Assembly (NCBI GenBank): GCA_030533445.1
Contig: CM060064.1
Coordinates: forward strand, 4,274,916 to 4,338,915
Direction: 5' to 3'
Length of the DNA: 64,000 bases
Source: Cyprinodon diabolis
Taxonomy: Eukaryota; Chordata; Actinopteri; Cyprinodontiformes; Cyprinodontidae
How positions within the stretch are numbered: the first letter of the stretch is position 1; each line of letters opens with the position of its first letter. The notes under the pieces are model-generated. The model did no database searches and was not told the origin of the DNA. It saw only the letters and a list, made by a program, of their open reading frames with translations. The translations under genes and the position numbers were made by a program. Below are positions 12,700-23,400 of the stretch, piece by piece.

Positions 12700-13250
12700 A
12701 TGTATAGTTTTACTTTTTGGAAAGGGGGTACTGCCATGCACAGAGTATAAGCCACTTTATATGAGACAACCTACATTAAAAAGAACTATAAGAAGATGGT
12801 CCCAGGAAGCTGATGGAGCCCTACCAGGTTGCTTTGAGACTAAGACTGGGATGCACTGTGTCAGCCACATGGAGAGGAAATCAATGCAATGACAGAGTGT
12901 GTGGCTGACTACCTAAAAGTCTGTGGAGCAAATACCATCCCTACTAGAGAAGTGAAATGTTTCCCAAATCATAAACCATGGATCACAACTGATCTGAATG
13001 AACTGCCTACTAAAAAGAAAAAAGAAAAAAAAAACTTACTTATATAACTTTGTTCTCAACCAAATCAGAAGATGGTGCTCCTCCCTCCACCATTCTCACC
13101 ATCCTGTCTATCTCTATAAGTCAAGCAAAGAGGTAACTGGAGAGATTGAAGGGTGATAAGTCACCAGGTCCTGATGGTGTCAGCCCAGAGTCCTGAAGGC
13201 CTGTGAAGAGCAGCTCTGTGGGATTCTACGGCATCTCTTCTCCCTTAAGG
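12700..13250 (+). mobile_element. Non-LTR retrotransposon fragment (pre-RT and RT start)
   Basis: The + strand encodes, in drifting frames, EYKPLYMRQPTLKRTIRRWS (about 12739-12797), then VCGANTIPTREVKCFPNHKP (about 12920-12979), then a KSPGPDGVSP block at about 13158-13187. These match the linker and first RT motif of a common fish LINE of the jockey/CR1 type. The copy is truncated and frameshifted. Confidence 0.75.
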
Positions 13251-13315
13251 CTGATTTTCACACAGAAACCAGGTCATCTGATTGTGTGTCGCAGTGAATG
13301 CAAATTGAGTGATCT
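13249..13315 (+). repeat. MITE end, GGCTGATTTATACTTC-type family
   Basis: AAGGCTGATTTTCACACAGAAACCAGGT followed by GTGTCGCAGTGAATGC is a decayed copy of the repeat also found at 23303-23400, 51190-51310 and 52742-52890. Confidence 0.55.
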
Positions 13316-14676
13316 TTTTCTACTACTGGAGACTTTGGTGACAACATCTAAAAGCACTGAACTCTGCTCTCCGGAGCAAGTAGATTGGTAACCTCGCCTC
13401 CTGCTCTCCTCTATCTTGTCTGCTGTCATGATTCATGCAGCTATTATTTCATCCAAATGAAAAATGGAGAACAGATAAGCAGATCATGGCTTGTCTACAG
13501 TGAAAAGAAGGACTAGGTTATTTACTTTTGCCTTTTTGGAAACACAGGAAGGAGCAATCAGCTAAGTGAGCTTAGTGCTTGGAAAAAATCTTTCATTCCT
13601 TTAGAGACAGCATGAAAAGTCAGCTGAGAACAAAACATAGAGAGGAAAACAAGAAGAAAAGCGACAAGAAGAGAGGGACACAACCTAGAACAGATAATGG
13701 ATGTCTTTCTATTAACATTTCTCTATCTGTAGAATGGGTCTGTTTTATGTGTTGTCTTCTCAATTCGGAGGGCCCCCTGCCTGTCTTTGCCTAGGGCCCC
13801 AAATTTTCTAAAATCGGCCCTGCACAGAACCCCTCTCATTTTTAGCATGATTGATTGAAGATAGAACAGGATTGATGTAGAGTCAAAGATGCAATGCAAG
13901 CAAATTACTTCTGTCGCCGCAAGTTTATCCAGGACGAGCAATTCCTGCAAAATGTAATGACTCCTTTCAATCTGCTGAATTTGCTTAGAGGGAAAATGGT
14001 AACCAGTCTGACTGGATAATCAGATTGGACTGCGAAGAGACTTTACGGATTGGAAAGTGACTATCTCCGTTTAATAATATTTCAAAAGCCTGATAGTCCC
14101 CTTTAGAATACAAGTTTGCTGATATTTCTGACAACAAATGCATGAAGGCAATATACTTTCAAGGAGAGAACAAGGTTTTGGAGGGAGAAAACATATAGCC
14201 TATTTGTAACATACCTTGGCTATAACCTGGGGCATTTAAGTACAGATGTTCATTTCAGATTATTGTAGATTTTCCTTTTAGAACTGGTTATAAAAACATA
14301 GCAATTTAATTTTGGTATTAAAACCAATACAATTAAAATGCAAGGATTAATTCATTATCTAAAAAGGGATATGTTTGCTTTTCCACTTCAGATTTTAAAA
14401 TAAGAAAAAAAATTAAAACAGAAACCACAAGGGTGACACAGGATGTGGTCACTTACGTGACAAGAGCGCAGATGTCACAAATAGGCGTGAGAGCAAGAGG
14501 ATGTTCAGCAAGAACTGCTGCTTGTAGAAACAGTGTTTGAAAACCAAGAAGCCACTCTGTTGAAATAGACTTTAAATCAGAAACCCCAAAAGGCCCTTTT
14601 TTATTTTTCTTATTTTTAAGAGACCAGAGGTTGTCACTTATCTTACATCAGCACCAAAGTGAGAGAGGAAGGAGAT
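13316..14676. other. Intergenic DNA left of the gypsy element
   Basis: No supportable gene or repeat boundary. Short ORFs have no recognisable features. Confidence 0.5.
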
Positions 14677-15264
14677 TGTCATGATCGAGGGGATTTTTCT
14701 GACCCACATGCAGGAAACCACAAGCAGGATTCAAAGGATCAATCTCTTTATTGAACTAAAAACAGAATCCAAGCTGGGTTCAGACTGATCAGCTGCTTCA
14801 GCTGCTTCTGAAAACGGAGAGGAGATGTTATTGTGGGTTCGGGAAGGGAATTTGTCCAAGTGGGTAAAGAACGAGAGGAAGCTTACTATTCCAGAAGAAG
14901 AGCCGATCCCGGAGGGGGCTTGTGGATTGCAAAGGTGGGCTGGAGACCAAACGGTGGAGAGCGGGCAGGCAGACGGAATAACAGTGGAGCCTGGAGGAAA
15001 AAGACAGCTGGATGAGCTGGAGCACAGATGAGTCAGCAACAACCTGACGGTTCTGATACAGATCTCTGGGAGAGTTTACTCAGGGAGAGAGGCTTGAAAT
15101 TACCAACTTAGTCGGACAATCAGGCGGTGAAGGGTAGTCCAGCTGCTCCTTATAAGAGCTGCACCAGATGAGAAACAGGTGGATCACCTGTCGGGTTGGC
15201 ACGCCCTCCAATTGGAGATCTGATTGGAAACCTGTATTCTCAGCCACACACAGACACCATGACA
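14677..15264 (-). repeat. 3' LTR of the gypsy element
   Basis: 588 bases from TGTCATGATC to CACCATGACA, paired with 19543-20130. On the - strand it has TATAAG at 15154-15149, a predicted RNA start near 15125 and AATAAA at 14752-14747. The polypurine tract (minus-strand GAGGGGGGGGCAG) directly abuts it at 15265-15277. Confidence 0.95.
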
Positions 15265-15275
15265 CTGCCCCCCCC

Positions 15276-18200
15276 TCAAGGGCCGCCACCCGGCGGCCTC
15301 CCAGATCCAGAGGACCTAGAGGCAAGAAAATCTCTGATAAGGGACTTATCTAAGATGAATGGAACGGTTCTCTGGACCCCAACCCTCCCAGTCTACGAGG
15401 TACTGGAAACCCCTGCCCCGTCGACGAATGTCCAAGATACTCCTGACCAAGTAGGCTGGGTGACCATCGACATCCAGAGGGGGTGGAGGGGATCTGGGAG
15501 GAGGACACAAGGGGCTAGACAGAACAGGCTTGAGTAAAGAAACATGGAAGACTGGGTGGATCTTCAGGCTTGGAGGCAGATCAAGGCGCACAGAGACAGG
15601 ACTAAGAACTGAACTTATCCTGTACGGACCAATGAATCGAGGAGACAGCTTCTTATTTAAGGCTTTCAGCCTGATGTCTCTGGTAGAGAGCCAAACCTCC
15701 TGACCAGGTGAGTACAGGGGTGCAGGGGAACGTCTCTTGTCAGCAATGCGGCGGTTACGCTCGGCAGTACGGTTCAGAGCCTTTGTGACAGCCCTCCAGG
15801 TTCCTTTGCACCGACGGACATATTGTTGAACTGAGTTCACAGACAGATCCCTCTTCTCCAGGGGGAATAGAGAGGGCTGATAACCTAGAGATGCCTCAAA
15901 TGGAGAGTAACCAGAGGCAGCCGAGACGTGGCAGTTATGAGCATATTCCACCCACACCAGTCTTGAGCTCCATGTCGAGGGACGGGAAGAACAAAGACAT
16001 CGCAAGGTGGCCTCAAGCTCTTGGTTCATGCGCTCAGTCTGGCCATTGGTTTGAGGGTGGAAACCTGAACTAAGCGCTGCTTTGGCACCAAGTGCTGAAC
16101 AAAACTCCCTCCAAACCCTAGAGGTAAACTGTGGCCCACGGTCTGAAAGGATCTCAAGGGGAATCCCATGAAGATGAAAAACATGTTTCACTAGAAGATT
16201 AGCAGTCTCTAAAGAGGAGGGAAGTTTCTTTAGCGGAACCAAATGACAGGCCTTCGAGAATCGATCCACTATTGTAAGAATGGTGTTAAAGCCCTTGGAA
16301 CAGGGTACACCAGTCACAAAGTCTAAAGCTATACTAGACCATGGACGCTTGGGAACCGACAAGGGTTGCAGATAACCACTGGGAGGCTGGTTATGAGACT
16401 TGTTCCTGGCACAAACAACACAGGCAAGGACATATTCCCTGACGTCTTTGTACAAGGAGGGCCACCAAAAGTGACGTCTGATCAGGGCTATGGTCCTGCC
16501 TACCCCTAGGTGGCAGGAGAAGTGAGCTGTATGAGCCCAATGTATGAGCGAACAGCACTGGGCACAAAGAGGCGATTAGGGGGGTCATTCCCTGGACCAG
16601 GGTCAGATCTTTGAGCCTCAAGTACTTTGTCTCTTATGTCCTAGGTTAGGGAACCAATGATGCAGGAAGGAGGAACAATAGTGTCAACAGGGGTGTCGTC
16701 ATTTGAGGAGAACTGTCTAGAAAGTGCATCGGGTTTGGTATTTTTAGAACCAGGTCGATAAGTTATTAGGAAGTTGAATCTAGTGAAGAACAAGGACCAT
16801 CGAGACTGTCTAGGGTTTAACCGTTTAGCTTCCTGAAGGTATAAAAGGTTTTTGTGGTCCGTCCATACCACAATAGGATGAGAAGCCCCTTCTAGCCAGT
16901 GGCGCCACTCCTCAAAAGCCAACTTAATGGCCAATAGCTCTCTGTCACCCACATCATAGTTTCTCTCTGCTGAGGTGAGGGCACGAGAGAAAAAGGCACA
17001 AGGATGGAGTTTATTGTCCTCAGAATTTTGAGACAGGACTGCACCAACTCCCACATCCGAAGCATCAACCTCCAGTACAAACTGTCTAGTAGGATCTGGT
17101 TGAGTCAGAACAGGAGCGGACGAAAATTTCTGTTTCAACTCTGAAAAGGCCTGCTCAGCCTCAGACGTCCACGAAAATTGTCTCTTAGTGGAGGTGAGTT
17201 GGGTCAGAGGTGCAACGGTCTGGCTGTAGTTTCTAATGAAGCATCTGTAAAAGTTGGCAAAGCCTAGAAAGCGCTGCAGCTGTTTTCTTGTTGTAGGAGT
17301 TGGCCACTCCAAAATCGCCCTGACCTTTTCGGGGTCTGACTTCACCTGCCCGCTCTCAAGGATGAATCCGAGAAATGTTATTGAGGAAACATGGAATTCA
17401 CATTTCTCAGCTTTCACAAAGAGTTGGTTCTCCATAAGTCGTTGGAGGACTCGTCTTACATGTACTCTGTGTTCCTCTAGTGTGCGAGAAAAAATCAGGA
17501 TATCGTCCAGGTAGACTAAAACAAAGTCATTCAGGAAATCACGCAGGACGTCATTGATTAGTGATTGAAAAACCGCAGGAGCATTGGTGAGCCCGAAAGG
17601 CATGACTAGGTACTCAAAGTGTCCTAGGGGGGTTTTAAAAGCAGTTTTCCACTCATCCCCCTCCCTAATTCTGACCAAGTGGTAGGCAGTTCTTAGATCC
17701 AGTTTACTGAAAATTGTGAAATCTCTAACAGGTTCAAAGGCACAAGTTAAGAGCGGAAGAGGGTACTTGTTCTTTATAGTAATCTGATTCAGACCCCTGT
17801 AATCAATACAGGGTCTGAGTGAACCGTCCTTCTTTGCTACAAAAAAGAAACCCGCGCCTAATGGGGATGAGGAGGGGCGGATTATGCCTGTGGCCAATGA
17901 CTCATTCACATAGTTCTCCATACTCTCTCTCTCGTGGTTTGATAGGTTATAGAACCGGCTGGATGGCAGTGTAGCCCCAGGAAACAGATCTATAGCACAG
18001 TCATATGGTCTGTGTGGTGGTAAGGACGAGGCTCTGGACTTACTGAAAACCTCCTTTAAGTCATGATATTCGGGGGGTACGTTGGATATGTCAGGTGCTT
18101 TTACCTCTTTCATGGCACTGGATGAGGTTGGTGCAAGCAAGTGGATAAACAATATGGACTCCAGGACTCCACTCGACCATTGCTCCAATCCAGGTGGGGG

Positions 18201-18628
18201 TTGTGGAGTGAAAGCCACGGGTAACCCAGAACTAGGGGAGACTGAGGAGAAGAAAAAACATAGAAACTAAGTTTCTCTCTATGGTTGTCAGACACAACGA
18301 CTTCTATAGGTTCGGTCTGGTGTGAAATCACAGGTAGTGCCTTACCATTCAGGGCAGATACACAGAGGGGAGCAACCAGGGGAATGGTAGGAATCTTTAG
18401 CTGTAGTACCAATTCACTGTCAGTCAGATTCTGCTCACACCCAGAATCAATCAGAGCATGGAGCTGAACTGACTCCTGCTCAATGATAAGGGAAGCTGGT
18501 AAGGCTAAACCGGAAACACAGTTACTGAGACTACCCACCAGTATTCCCGTAGCTACTGGTGGGCTTTCTCTTTTGGCCGAAGGGGACAAACTGAAATGTA
18601 ATGTCCAGCCCGGCCACAGTACAGGCAC
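15276..18628 (-). pseudogene. pol of the gypsy element (PR-RT-RH-IN-chromodomain), broken
   Basis: Domains read in order on the - strand. Protease is 18628-18110, with the active-site LIDSGC. Reverse transcriptase and RNase H are 18218-16641, with [10 protein letters not shown] as catalytic box and [12 protein letters not shown] for RNase H. Integrase is about 16600-15500, with the zinc-finger CVVC, an SDRGPQFTS block and [12 protein letters not shown] carrying the catalytic Glu. A chromodomain with [12 protein letters not shown] follows at about 15400, and the frame that ends the protein stops at 15278-15276, inside the polypurine tract. Lesions are a frame change between PR and RT (about 18110-18218), a TAG in place of an expected Trp codon at 16643-16641, a frame break near 16537, and another inside the chromodomain near 15365. 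The chromodomain would direct integration to marked chromatin. Confidence 0.9.
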
Positions 18629-19548
18629 GCCCGGGCTTCAAAGTGACGCTGGCGCTCCTCCGGTGAGAGCCTGGCACGTCCCACCTGCATGGGTTCCTCC
18701 ATGGGTAGATCTGGCGGGGGGCTAGGCCTTTGGGGGCCCCTAGGTGGAGTTGCAACAGGGGAAGCCGGCCTACGCCTTCGTTCTCTTGTCCTTTCACGTA
18801 ACCGGTTGTCAATCCTTATAGCTAATGCAATTAGCTCTTCGAGGTCTGGGGGATCATCCCGATAGGCTAACTCATCCTTAACATGCTCGTTTAGTGAGTT
18901 AATGAATGCCCCCTTGAGAGCCTGGGGATTCCAACCTGAAGTGGCTGCAATAGTTCGGAAATCAATAGCAAAATCTGCAACGGATCTCTGGCCCTGTTTC
19001 TGGGTCCAGAGTCTCCTAGTTACCTCTGTTTGGGTTTCAGCATGTCCAAAAGTCTGTTTGAATTCAGAAACAAAATCATTAAAGGATTGGTTAAACAGAG
19101 AATTAGAGTTATTCTTAGCTTCCGCCCATTGAAGTGCTCTCCCCTGGAGGAGTCCCACTAAATAAGAAATCTTAGAGGCATCATTGGAGAAAGACTGGGG
19201 TGACCTACAAAAAACAAGGGAACATTGCAACAAAAAGCCTCCACACTTTCCAACCTCCCCAGAATAATGTTCAGGAACTGGCGAGGTGACATCCTGGAAT
19301 TGACCACCTGGGGGCGGTAACAGGAGGGATGCGGCCGCTGCGCCAGCCGGAGAAGGGGCCGTAATGGAGAGTTTGTTTGTCAGTTCCTGGATCGACGCGG
19401 TCAGCTGATCCATGCGTTGAGCAGCAAACCCCTGCTGTTCAAACAACGAGCGCAACATCTCCTGGTGTTGTGTTAGCACGCTCTTTTGCTCGGGGGAGGA
19501 GCCCGCTCGTGGTTCTACTGGTTCAAACTGGCCTGATTGTTCTGTCAT
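18553..19548 (-). CDS. gag of the gypsy element
   Basis: A 331-residue open frame beginning MTEQSGQFEPVEP, which forms the particle core protein. A capsid-like middle is followed by an Arg-rich stretch and one CCHC zinc knuckle, CLYCGRAGHYISVC, close to the C-terminus (about 18595-18640). The start ATG (19548-19546) lies within the last six bases of the LTR. An in-frame ATG 27 bases further upstream is also inside the LTR, so translation begins in LTR sequence either way. The frame stays open and ends at TAG 18555-18553; the protease frame overlaps it in the -1 phase, as expected for a gag-pol frameshift. No classic slippery heptamer is evident, though the CCAAAAGAG at the overlap allows re-pairing of a Lys codon. 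Confidence 0.85.
   Translation of the reverse strand: MTEQSGQFEPVEPRAGSSPEQKSVLTQHQEMLRSLFEQQGFAAQRMDQLTASIQELTNKLSITAPSPAGAAAASLLLPPPGGQFQDVTSPVPEHYSGEVGKCGGFLLQCSLVFCRSPQSFSNDASKISYLVGLLQGRALQWAEAKNNSNSLFNQSFNDFVSEFKQTFGHAETQTEVTRRLWTQKQGQRSVADFAIDFRTIAATSGWNPQALKGAFINSLNEHVKDELAYRDDPPDLEELIALAIRIDNRLRERTRERRRRPASPVATPPRGPQRPSPPPDLPMEEPMQVGRARLSPEERQRHFEARACLYCGRAGHYISVCPLRPKEKAHQ
19531..19540 (-). promoter_or_regulatory. Predicted self-primer binding site of the gypsy element
   Basis: Two bases inside the 5' LTR edge the - strand reads ACAATCAGGC. Its complement GCCTGATTGT is the predicted 5' end of the RNA inside R (19991-19982). No tRNA-type TGG... primer site is found next to the LTR. 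Confidence 0.65.
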
Positions 19549-20130
19549 GATCGAGGGGATTTTTCTGACCAACATGCAGGAAACCACAAGCAGGATTGAA
19601 AGGATCAATCTCTTTATTGAACTGAAAACAGAATCCAAGCTGGGTTCAGACTGATCAGCTGCTTCAGCTGCTTCTGAAAATGGAGAGGAGATGTTATTGG
19701 GGGTTCGGGAAGGGAATCTGTCCAAGTGGGTAAAGAACGGGAGGAAGCTTACTGTTCCAGAAAAAGAGCCGATCCCGGAGGGGGCTTGTGGATTGCAAAG
19801 GTGGGCTGGAGACCAAACGGTGGAGAGCGGGCAGGCAGACGGAGTAACAGCGGAGCCTGGAGGAAAAAGACAGCTGGATGAGCTGGAGCACAGGTGAGTC
19901 AGCAACAACCTGACGGTTCTGATACAGATCTCTGGGAGAGTTTACCCAGGGAGAGAGGCTTGAAATTACCAACTTAGTCGGACAATCAGGCGGTGAAGGG
20001 TAGTCCAGCTGCTCCTTATAAGAGCTGCACCAGATGAGAAACAGGTGGATCACCTGTCGGGTTGGCACGCCCTCCAATTGGAGATCTGATTGGAAACCTG
20101 TAGTCTCAGCCACACACAGACACCATGACA
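19543..20130 (-). repeat. 5' LTR of the gypsy element
   Basis: 588 bases, the promoter copy. On the - strand TTATAA lies at 20021-20016. About 27 bases downstream, GCCTGATTGTCC begins at 19991 and is the predicted transcript start. The LTR ends in ATGACA, which contains the gag start codon. Confidence 0.95.
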
Positions 20131-20136
20131 CAGATG

Positions 20137-20420
20137 CAGAGAAATGAGTATCTTTTGGCTCAGGAGGTTTAAGCCCCTGGTTTAATCGTCTCAGGTGTCT
20201 TGTCTTTGGGCCAGACACTTACCCACCTTGCCTGTTTTTAGGGGTCAGAATGGCAGTGCTTCTATGGCAGCCTTGCCTCTGTGAATGTGCCCCAGGGCTG
20301 CTGTGGCTACAATGTAGCCTACCAGCATCAGCATTTGAATGTGTGTTTCAATGGGTAAAACAATTGTAATGTGAAACACTTTGGAGTCTTTGGTTACATA
20401 AAGTGGTACATCAGCACAGG
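20137..20420 (+). mobile_element. SINE-like repeat with tRNA-type head and LINE-like tail
   Basis: Sequence right of the gypsy LTR includes CAGGAGGTTTAAGCCCCTGG (box-B-like, 20159-20178), then TCTTTGGGCCAGACACTTACC, ATGGCAGCCTTGCCTCTGTG, GGCTACAATGTAGCC and GAAACACTTTGGAGTC. The same blocks occur at 58640-58890. This arrangement is common in fish genomes. The gypsy element may have landed at its left end. Confidence 0.6.
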
Positions 20421-20629
20421 CTATTTAATCAGATGAAAATATTTCTTGCAGAAGATCTTCTTGTTTCCCACAAATCAAATAGCCACTGGTTGTTTTTTGT
20501 TTGTTCATTTTTACAATACCTGTTTCTTAAAGGAAACTTAAATGAGGATTTAAACATTAGAGTCAGCCACTCATGAAGGCTTGGTGCAGTGCAATCTTCT
20601 GCTCTGGCCACCCCTCCTGAATTGAACTT

Positions 20630-20830
20630 TATGTATTTATCTCACATTGGATAGATTTACCTCTGCATTTAACCCATCCCCTTGGGGAGCAGCCGTGCAG
20701 CGCCCGGGGATCAGTGTGGGTTGAGGGTATTGCTCAGAGAGCCAGAGTGGCAGACTGTGGAAGTAGGACTCGAACTCAGAACCTCAGATTCCAAGCTCTA
20801 TGCCCTAACCACTATGCCATCACTCCTCTG
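20630..20830 (+). repeat. Interspersed repeat with tRNA-like end
   Basis: CATTTAACCCATCCCCTTGG, GGAGCAGCCGTGCAGCGCCC and a terminal part with ACTCGAACTCAGAACCTCAG and CCTAACCACTATGCCATC form a widespread fish repeat. The last part resembles the 3' half of a tRNA gene. No intact cloverleaf can be drawn, so it is not called a tRNA. Confidence 0.55.
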
Positions 20831-20963
20831 ATCTCAATCAGTTATTTGCACAAAGCGTGCAATGTAGTAGCAGCCAGGAACATGACAATTTATATTTAAT
20901 GAAAACAGTCATTTTGCTGTAACAGTTCAGATTGTCTCAGTTGTGGAATGTTTTAGTGCATCT

Positions 20964-22507
20964 CAGTGGCGCAAAAACCGGGTATGCAGCGCATGCAACG
21001 CATAGGGGCGCTGCACGCGAGGGGGCGTCAAAAAACCCCTCTAGAAAATAAATTTTTCTAGTTGTAATTTTCTATATTTAACAGCATAAACCGATCAATA
21101 ACAGAGAGACAGCACTGATTATGCGCCCCTCTGATGTGCCCCCAATGATTATGCGCCCCCTTCACCTCTCCTCCTGTCGCTCTCCCTTCCCAAACAGGTG
21201 GCTTGTGCACGCGCCCCTAAGAGGTGCACTCGGGCGTGTTTTTATTTATTTATTTTTTTTATCTTCGATTATCACTCGTAGTGCGCCCTTAACAGCAAGA
21301 TGGAGCGCCAGAAAAAAAAAACTATCCGGGGTGCTAAACAGAAAAAGAAAAGGGAGAAGGATAAAGTTGATGGCGGGATGAAAAAAAGCCTTTCAATGTG
21401 GTTGAAAGACAGTAGGTAAGTTCTGTAAGTGTATCGACAACAGGACAGGAGGGTTGTAAATATTCAGGTTAGATAAAGCTAGTCTGATACGGAGTCGCCC
21501 CATATTTGGCTGTTAAATGTTGCGTCCCCTATTGAAGCGATAAGGAACGCGATTTGTTCCGTATTTCTAGGAATATCTGATACATACGCCTGTAACACAC
21601 ACATATCCACACACTAAGTGTAAGAATGACCGAAATAAAACTTAATATTAACACAGGAAAGCTAAAATGTTGTGGCCAGTGCCCAGCTATGGTCCAACGC
21701 TTAGCCCTCTAGGCTGCAATTTATTCAGTCATATGTACATTTCTTATTATTGATTTTTTAAATTAAAGATGAGTTGTACAAGTTTATCTGTGTATCAGAC
21801 ACATTAATCCAGTGTCATTATAGCCCTTAGACTCGGTGACCCATGTTACCAACCTTTTTGGCAGGGGGACACTTGAGTTTAAATGTTTTATTCAGTATCA
21901 CTACAGTGGTGTTGTGATGTATCTGATAAGTCAGATCAGATGCAGTGTCCAGTCAGTAGCTGTTATCCAACAAGAAGATCATTCAAATTTAAAGATTAAT
22001 ATTTATTGTGGTTTGACTGCTGTATTTTTTAACCCTACTTTACATAAAATTAATTTAATTCAGCTGTGAGGATGGAGAGAAAGAAGAGAAGATGACAGAG
22101 GAAGAATCAGGACAGACAGTGGAAAGCAACAGGTTGGTCTAATATTAGGTGGAAGTGAGGGAACAGCTACTTAATCCCAATCGATAATGTTTAAACATTA
22201 TTTTTTTTAAACTGCATTAAGATCTGTAATTTTTACAACTAATTTATAATGCTTTTTGACCATATGACTTAGTGGAGAACGCCACAGACAAGGGGTGAAG
22301 GAGACAGACATGAGGTCGGTGATAGAAGAGACAAGTGAGGGCATCAGGTAGGAATAAATACATTAGGGTGGCAGCAAAAACATATATACCATAATGGTTT
22401 GAATTTCTGATGACCATCTCTCATTTAGTTCTTTTGGTTGCTGTAGGGGGGGGGGCGCCGATCATTTGTTTTCGCATCCACCTCAGAAATATGTAGTTGT
22501 GCCCCTG
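20964..22507 (+). mobile_element. Internally deleted hAT-type transposon with spliced 5' exons
   Basis: The element starts CAGTGGCGCA and ends TGTGCCCCTG, giving imperfect terminal inverted repeats (8 of 10 match). It is flanked by a perfect 8-bp duplication GTGCATCT at 20956-20963 and 22508-22515, the hAT target size. Inside are three phase-compatible exons: 21300-21415 (starts ATG, MERQKKKTIRGAKQKKKR), 22064-22132 and 22273-22347. Together they encode only a charged N-terminal region, and no transposase core remains. The product would be about 87 residues before it runs out. Confidence 0.8.
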
Positions 22508-22515
22508 GTGCATCT

Positions 22516-23300
22516 AAAAGATGGCGGTTTTGGTCGGGAAGATTAGCCCCTGTGAAAGTCAATTAGGGTTGAAGTAAGTTGAAGAAACGGGGCTGCTGAG
22601 GGAAAAAGACAATTGTTTAATTTAAATATCCTGCTAAACATCAAATAGCGCTTAGCTGATGCTGACCCTCTGACAACTGTGGTGTTTTCTTATTGCTTGG
22701 TCTGGCTTGTAAAGGTAAATTCTCGGCTCTTTGAGCTTTCTGGCTTAGTTGTTTGGTTTCTGTGTTATTTACAGACACACAATAGGCTCATTAAATGCTG
22801 GATTAATCCTCGTTAATTTTTCTTGAAAACTAAAAACGAAAGACAACAAAGTAAAAATAAAAAAACTTGAAGTCACGTTCCGGTTCAGACAGCACCCAGC
22901 TGGGCGGCATCATTAATTATGTGGTTTTCCTCCGACATTCAGGAAGAATAACTAAGTAGTTGTAACCAGATGATCTTAGTTTACTCAACAGGTTAATAAT
23001 CAATAGTTAATTGGAACTATTCAGCTAAGAAATCTTTCTGGAAAAACGAGACGGGGGAAAACTGGGTCATAGTATCGGACGCCTTCTCCCTCTCTCCTTT
23101 TTCTTCTTCCTTTTTGAAACCCAGACTGGTGGGCACTGCATTTTTCAATAAATTATATTCATGCTTTGTTTCACTGTTGACTGATGAAAAATGAGGGAGA
23201 ACATGAACATTATTTTTTTTACTGCTGGATTTACTTTTTATATTTGAAAAAAGTAGTGAGAAAAATCTTTTATTTTCTTTTGGGCTCCCCCCTCAGTCAA
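22516..23300. other. Intergenic DNA between hAT element and calhm5
   Basis: No supportable gene. Short homopolymer and CT-rich tracts only. Confidence 0.5.
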
Positions 23301-23302
23301 GG

Positions 23303-23400
23303 GCCCTTAAGGCTGATACTTCGAAACCAGGTCTTCTGTGTAGGTGTCGCAGTGAACCAAAAGATGTCCCCGTCCCCTCCGCAGACACTCCGCTGCACCT
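23303..23400 (+). repeat. MITE end, GGCTGATTTATACTTC-type family
   Basis: Reads AAGGCTGATACTTCGAAACC, then GTGTAGGTGTCGCAGTGAAC, GTCCCCGTCCCCTCCGCAGA and CACTCCGCTGCACCT. The clearest sister copies are 51190-51310 and 52742-52890. Confidence 0.7.

Larger units (their letters stand above)
14677..20130 (-). mobile_element. Ty3/gypsy LTR retrotransposon, Tf1/sushi-type with chromodomain
   Basis: This is a complete 5.45-kb element read on the - strand. It has two 588-base LTRs, then gag, protease, reverse transcriptase, RNase H, integrase and a C-terminal chromodomain. The LTRs begin TGTCATG and end CATGACA. Flanks GAGAT (14672-14676) and CAGAT (20131-20135) look like a 5-bp target duplication with one change. 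By eye the LTRs differ at about 14 sites with no indel, so the copy is fairly young. It is inactive: pol has an in-frame stop and at least three frame breaks. The self-priming signature and the chromodomain place it in the Tf1/sushi chromovirus group. Confidence 0.95.

Noticed and set aside
20760..20822. tRNA-like 3' half
   Set aside because: No acceptor stem or D arm can be paired; it is part of an interspersed repeat.
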